DNA from: Amycolatopsis antarctica
GTDB taxonomy: Bacteria > Actinomycetota > Actinomycetes > Mycobacteriales > Pseudonocardiaceae
NCBI RefSeq assembly: GCF_002262875.1
Contig: NZ_NKYE01000018.1
Span: 1-64,000 of the forward strand
Length of the DNA stretch: 64,000 nucleotides
Reading direction: 5' to 3'
Position numbers and translations under genes: made by a program. Positions 61,620-64,000 of the stretch are shown piece after piece (position 1 is the stretch's first letter; each line of letters begins with the position of its first letter). Under the pieces are notes generated by a model. That model ran no database searches, was not told the origin of the DNA, and saw only the letters and a program-made list of their open reading frames with translations.

Positions 61620-61994
61620 CAGGCCAACCTTCAGTTTGAGTACACCATTTGGCCCGGCCGGCGTGCCTGGAAGGGGGAATCGCATCGGAACGGCACCACG
61701 CTGCAGCAGGCTGTCGCCGACCGCCTCGACTACCTCGACGTCCTGGCCGCGACAAGCGACACGCCCTCCAAGGCCGCTCTCGCGGAAACGGAGATCATCC
61801 GATTGACCACCGCGTGGCGGCAGGTGCTCGACCAGCACGCACTCGACGCCCGTGGCCAGTGCGCCCGCTGCTCACGCCGATGGCGCCACAGCGAGTGCAC
61901 CGTCTGGGAGACGGCCCTCCAACAGCTCATCGGCGACGACGCACCAGCTGGCGCCGATCGAGCAGGACGCGACCGGCTACGGCCATTTCACTAA
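61620..61994 (+). CDS. Small zinc-ribbon-like hypothetical protein
   Basis: The frame gives TTLQQAVADRLDYLDVLAAT followed by ETEIIRLTTAWRQVLDQHAL and a C-terminal RGQCARCSRRWRHSECTVWE (CxxC..C), which suggests a zinc knuckle. Coding bias is good from about 61660 on. No ATG, GTG or TTG start with a ribosome site is evident, so the 5' end is unsure and the gene may be truncated. It is near GntR-type regulators, where such proteins are often found in actinobacteria. Function unknown. Confidence 0.5.
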   Translation, partial: QANLQFEYTIWPGRRAWKGESHRNGTTLQQAVADRLDYLDVLAATSDTPSKAALAETEIIRLTTAWRQVLDQHALDARGQCARCSRRWRHSECTVWETALQQLIGDDAPAGADRAGRDRLRPFH

Positions 61995-62037
61995 GGCAGT
62001 TGCTGTGTCTGAAATCGAAACCCGTGGCATCGTGGCT

Positions 62038-62772
62038 CTAGCCCAACTCGGTCCCTACGGCCTGGCGGTACAGCAGCTCGTACAGGTGTGCCCCCTTGAT
62101 GAGGACCGAGGCTTCGACAGGGCGTTCGTTGTCGCTGTAAATGACACGCAACTGCCGGATCACCGGCGTCCCATCAGGGAGGTCCAGCGTCTCGGCTTCT
62201 TCCACCGTCGGTGGGCGTGCCGAAATTCGGTCGACGAAGGCTTGCTGAGGAAAGCCGAGGTCAGCGAGGGCCTGGGGTGCGCCGCCGCGGATTCTCGCCG
62301 AGTTCGCGAGCCTGCTGTTGGCGGCAATCTCGGCGGGATAGTACGACGCGGACAACTCCACGGGCTGCTCGTCGTGGAAGAGGATTCGGGTGCGGACGAT
62401 CGCGGTCGCGCCCGGCGGCATCTGCAATCCGTTGGCGATGTCGGCCGGTGGGACGACGTTGTCGACGTTGAGCAACTGATAGCGGAACTGGCCGGGTTCG
62501 GGCTTGATGTAGGCGGAGGCGTCGATGATGAACGGCTGCCGGTCGCGGACATAGACGCCTTTGCCGACACGGCTGTCGAGGAAGCCTTCGTCCTTCAGCG
62601 CCTTCAGCGCGTGCTGGATGGTGGCGTTCGCTGCGCCGTACCGCTCCACAAGCTGCGCGGTGGACGGCAGTTGCGTACCTGGGCTCAGCTCGCCGCGCAT
62701 GATGAGATCGCGCAGTTCCGCCGCGATCTGCTGATGCCGGGGTCTGACGTCACGGGTGCGAGGCAAGTCCAA
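62038..62772 (-). CDS. GntR-family regulator with UTRA domain (HutC type)
   Basis: 244 residues. N-terminal wHTH: HQQIAAELRDLIMRGELSPG, TQLPSTAQLVERYGAANATI. C-terminal UTRA ligand-binding domain: RTRILFHDEQPVELSASYYP and RQLRVIYSDNERPVEASVLI. HutC-type regulators sense small effectors. It lies behind a second UTRA protein on the same strand, 24 bp apart, probably one operon. Confidence 0.92.
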   Translation of the reverse strand: MDLPRTRDVRPRHQQIAAELRDLIMRGELSPGTQLPSTAQLVERYGAANATIQHALKALKDEGFLDSRVGKGVYVRDRQPFIIDASAYIKPEPGQFRYQLLNVDNVVPPADIANGLQMPPGATAIVRTRILFHDEQPVELSASYYPAEIAANSRLANSARIRGGAPQALADLGFPQQAFVDRISARPPTVEEAETLDLPDGTPVIRQLRVIYSDNERPVEASVLIKGAHLYELLYRQAVGTELG

Positions 62773-62796
62773 CTCCTGGGCACGCCGTCGGGATGG

Positions 62797-63330
62797 TCAT
62801 GGCGTCAGCTCGTATCGCAGCCGTCGCCCGTCGGCCACCATCGTCATCACGCTGACTTCGACGGGCAGGTCGTTCTCGGTGACAAGCGCGCGGGCGAGCA
62901 GCAACACGCACGACGGGTCGTCCAGCTCCAGCACGGCCCGTTCGTCTGGTGTGGCCAAGCGTGCGCTGACGTCCTCGCGGACGCGGCGAGGCGGATGTCC
63001 GAGGCCGGCCAGGAGGGCGACAGCACCGCCGGGGATCCTGCGGGGCTCGGCGAGCCTGGTGCCCCGAGCGATGTTCGCAGGGTAATACGAGTCGACGCGC
63101 TCGACCGGGTGGCCGTTGAACAGCATCAGGCGGCGCCGGACGACCACCGCCTCGCCCACATTCAGGCCCAGCATGTCGGCGACCGTCGCGGAGGCGGCCA
63201 TCTCGTCCACGCTCAGCAGCTTTTGAGTTCCCGTGCCGCCCTGCTCTGCTGCCTCGGCGCCCCAGGCGTCGCCCGGTTGGCCGCTCACGTAGGGCATCGA
63301 CACGCTCGTCCACGGGCCGGGGCTCGTCAT
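62797..63330 (-). CDS. UTRA-only protein (GntR relative without DNA-binding domain)
   Basis: 177 residues from ATG 63330, behind GGAGGG. The UTRA pattern is present (VVVRRRLMLFNGHPVERVDS, YYPANIARGTRLAE, LARALVTENDLPVEVSVMTM) but no wHTH precedes it; the start has only a Gly/Pro/Ser-rich stretch. It may form heterodimers with the neighbouring GntR/UTRA protein or act as its ligand-binding modulator. First gene of the pair. Confidence 0.85.
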   Translation of the reverse strand: MTSPGPWTSVSMPYVSGQPGDAWGAEAAEQGGTGTQKLLSVDEMAASATVADMLGLNVGEAVVVRRRLMLFNGHPVERVDSYYPANIARGTRLAEPRRIPGGAVALLAGLGHPPRRVREDVSARLATPDERAVLELDDPSCVLLLARALVTENDLPVEVSVMTMVADGRRLRYELTP

Positions 63331-63377
63331 CGCTCGCCCTCCTTGTGTCTCGCGGTGGGAGGTGCTCCAGCCATTGA

Positions 63378-63464
63378 CCTTAGTCGTAAGGCAGCAAGGC
63401 CACCTTCGATGCTCAGCCGCCAGCCTTGCCACCTTTCATATATCGCAGTAAGGTCACTTGTGAC
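63378..63464. promoter_or_regulatory. Two palindromes between the UTRA gene and queD
   Basis: CCTTA-gtcg-TAAGG (63378-63391) and GTCAC-tt-GTGAC (63453-63464). Both are short perfect inverted repeats in the divergent promoter region; candidates for the GntR-type regulator. Confidence 0.5.
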
Positions 63465-63604
63465 GAAGGTACTACAGATCGTCACCGACTCCGCTCGGCC
63501 CCCCAAACTTTCCGGCCGCTGCGCCGTCCGGGCCGGTAGGACCGTTCGGCTGCCAGCGCACGTCGTCCGAGTGCCGTTTGGCATGACCGAGGAAGGAGGG
63601 CTAC

Positions 63605-64000
63605 ATGAAGGCCACTAAGGAGAAGTGCGTGGCGGACGGTCAGGTCACCGTCGCGCAGTCGTTTGGCTTCAGTGCCAGTCATGAGCTGAGGCAGTTGCCG
63701 GCCGGTCACAAGTGTCGCCGCAATCACGGCCACAACTACACGGTGACCGCCTCGGCGCTCGTGCACGATGAGGCTCGCGGAGACCTGTCGCCTCTCGGGG
63801 ACTATCTGGCCGCGACGTTCGACCACCGGTTGCTCAACGAGCAGGTCACCTTCCATCCGACGAGCGAGCTTCTCGTTGTGCATCTTGCCGAGTGGTTCCG
63901 GGACAACATGGAATCGGCGATGCCGATCACGCTGGTCGAGATGGTGGTGTCGGAGACCGCGACGACGTCAGCCCGCTATGACGGCGTCACCGGCGAGATC
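63605..64000 (+). CDS. 6-pyruvoyl-tetrahydropterin synthase/QueD-like protein, cut by window end
   Basis: 132 residues, open to the end of the window. Zinc and active-site features of the T-fold family: FGFSASHELRQLPAGHKCRR with NHGHNYTV (HxH), GDYLAATFDHRLLNE and HPTSELLVVHLAEWF. ATG 63605 has AAGGAGGG before it. QueD makes 6-carboxytetrahydropterin, the second step to 7-deazaguanines (queuosine, archaeosine-type DNA marks, deazaguanine antibiotics). The rest of the pathway is not in this window. Divergent from two UTRA-domain proteins. Confidence 0.88.
   Translation, partial: MKATKEKCVADGQVTVAQSFGFSASHELRQLPAGHKCRRNHGHNYTVTASALVHDEARGDLSPLGDYLAATFDHRLLNEQVTFHPTSELLVVHLAEWFRDNMESAMPITLVEMVVSETATTSARYDGVTGEI

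Noticed and set aside
1..64000. CRISPR arrays, rRNA genes, riboswitches
   Set aside because: No regularly spaced repeats, rRNA sequence or recognisable riboswitch were seen in reading through the window.

Overview
The window is high-GC actinobacterial DNA. Mycothiol-dependent chemistry (a maleylpyruvate-isomerase-type protein), many GTG starts, strong GGAGG ribosome binding sites, a CmtR/CtpG pair, a CysK2-MFS pair and a DUF574 methyltransferase point to Nocardiaceae, Pseudonocardiales or relatives. The species cannot be fixed from the sequence. Fragments of transposases, a tRNA-Asn 3' end, a 50-bp direct repeat about 41.4 kb apart and many broken genes mark it as a mosaic genomic island or large plasmid segment.

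0-6 kb is a mobile-element border: a frameshifted DUF2637 (SpdB-like) gene, a tRNA-Asn 3' half with its hairpin (an attachment-site scar), a three-Cys-motif protein (Gp37/Gp68, DUF5131) with two TcmP partner proteins and an SOS-box-like site upstream, then remnants of an ECF sigma factor and an IS110-type transposase. 6-12.4 kb holds a TetR-P450 pair, two methyltransferases, a GNAT, an ArsR-SRPBCC-MDMPI operon with a 62-bp tandem duplication, and an ICMT-family membrane methyltransferase.

12.4-40.2 kb is a metal-resistance island. Its parts are VKOR/DsbA disulfide chemistry next to a CmtR Cd/Pb sensor; a CtpG-like ATPase with its own CadC/SmtB-type ArsR; an LpqS-like/CysK2/MFS unit as in mycobacterial copper regulons; DUF6153 and DUF305 proteins; a natural NlpC/P60-BlaI fusion followed by an M56 (BlaR1-like) protease; DUF4396; a CDF exporter with a KmtR-like repressor; CopA, three CopZ-like chaperones, a copper-binding exported protein, a CDGSH protein and a CsoR. 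CsoR-type 17-bp operators (ATACCC..GTAT) recur at six places, so one copper sensor probably runs several of these units. Two DHA2 drug exporters, a TauE/SafE-cupredoxin protein and several lpqS-like genes complete it.

40-50 kb is poorly characterised accessory DNA: an AT-richer patch with two tiny two-helix membrane proteins, two unknown proteins, a beta-rich protein with an internal duplication, and a membrane-anchored HNH protein. 47.8-52 kb has a small membrane protein-sigma factor-degenerate GGDEF/EAL operon and a DUF574 methyltransferase.

52.6-64 kb looks like a defence and regulation zone: a UvrD-like helicase with a nuclease-like C-terminus (frameshifted), Nudix genes, a decayed IS481 copy, an SDR/MerR divergent pair, a large nuclease-NACHT STAND ATPase (a bacterial NLR-like candidate), a GntR/UTRA regulator, a UTRA-only protein and a QueD-like pterin synthase cut by the window end. 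At least nine genes carry single-base frameshifts or a nonsense codon, so local decay or indel errors in the assembly must be kept in mind.
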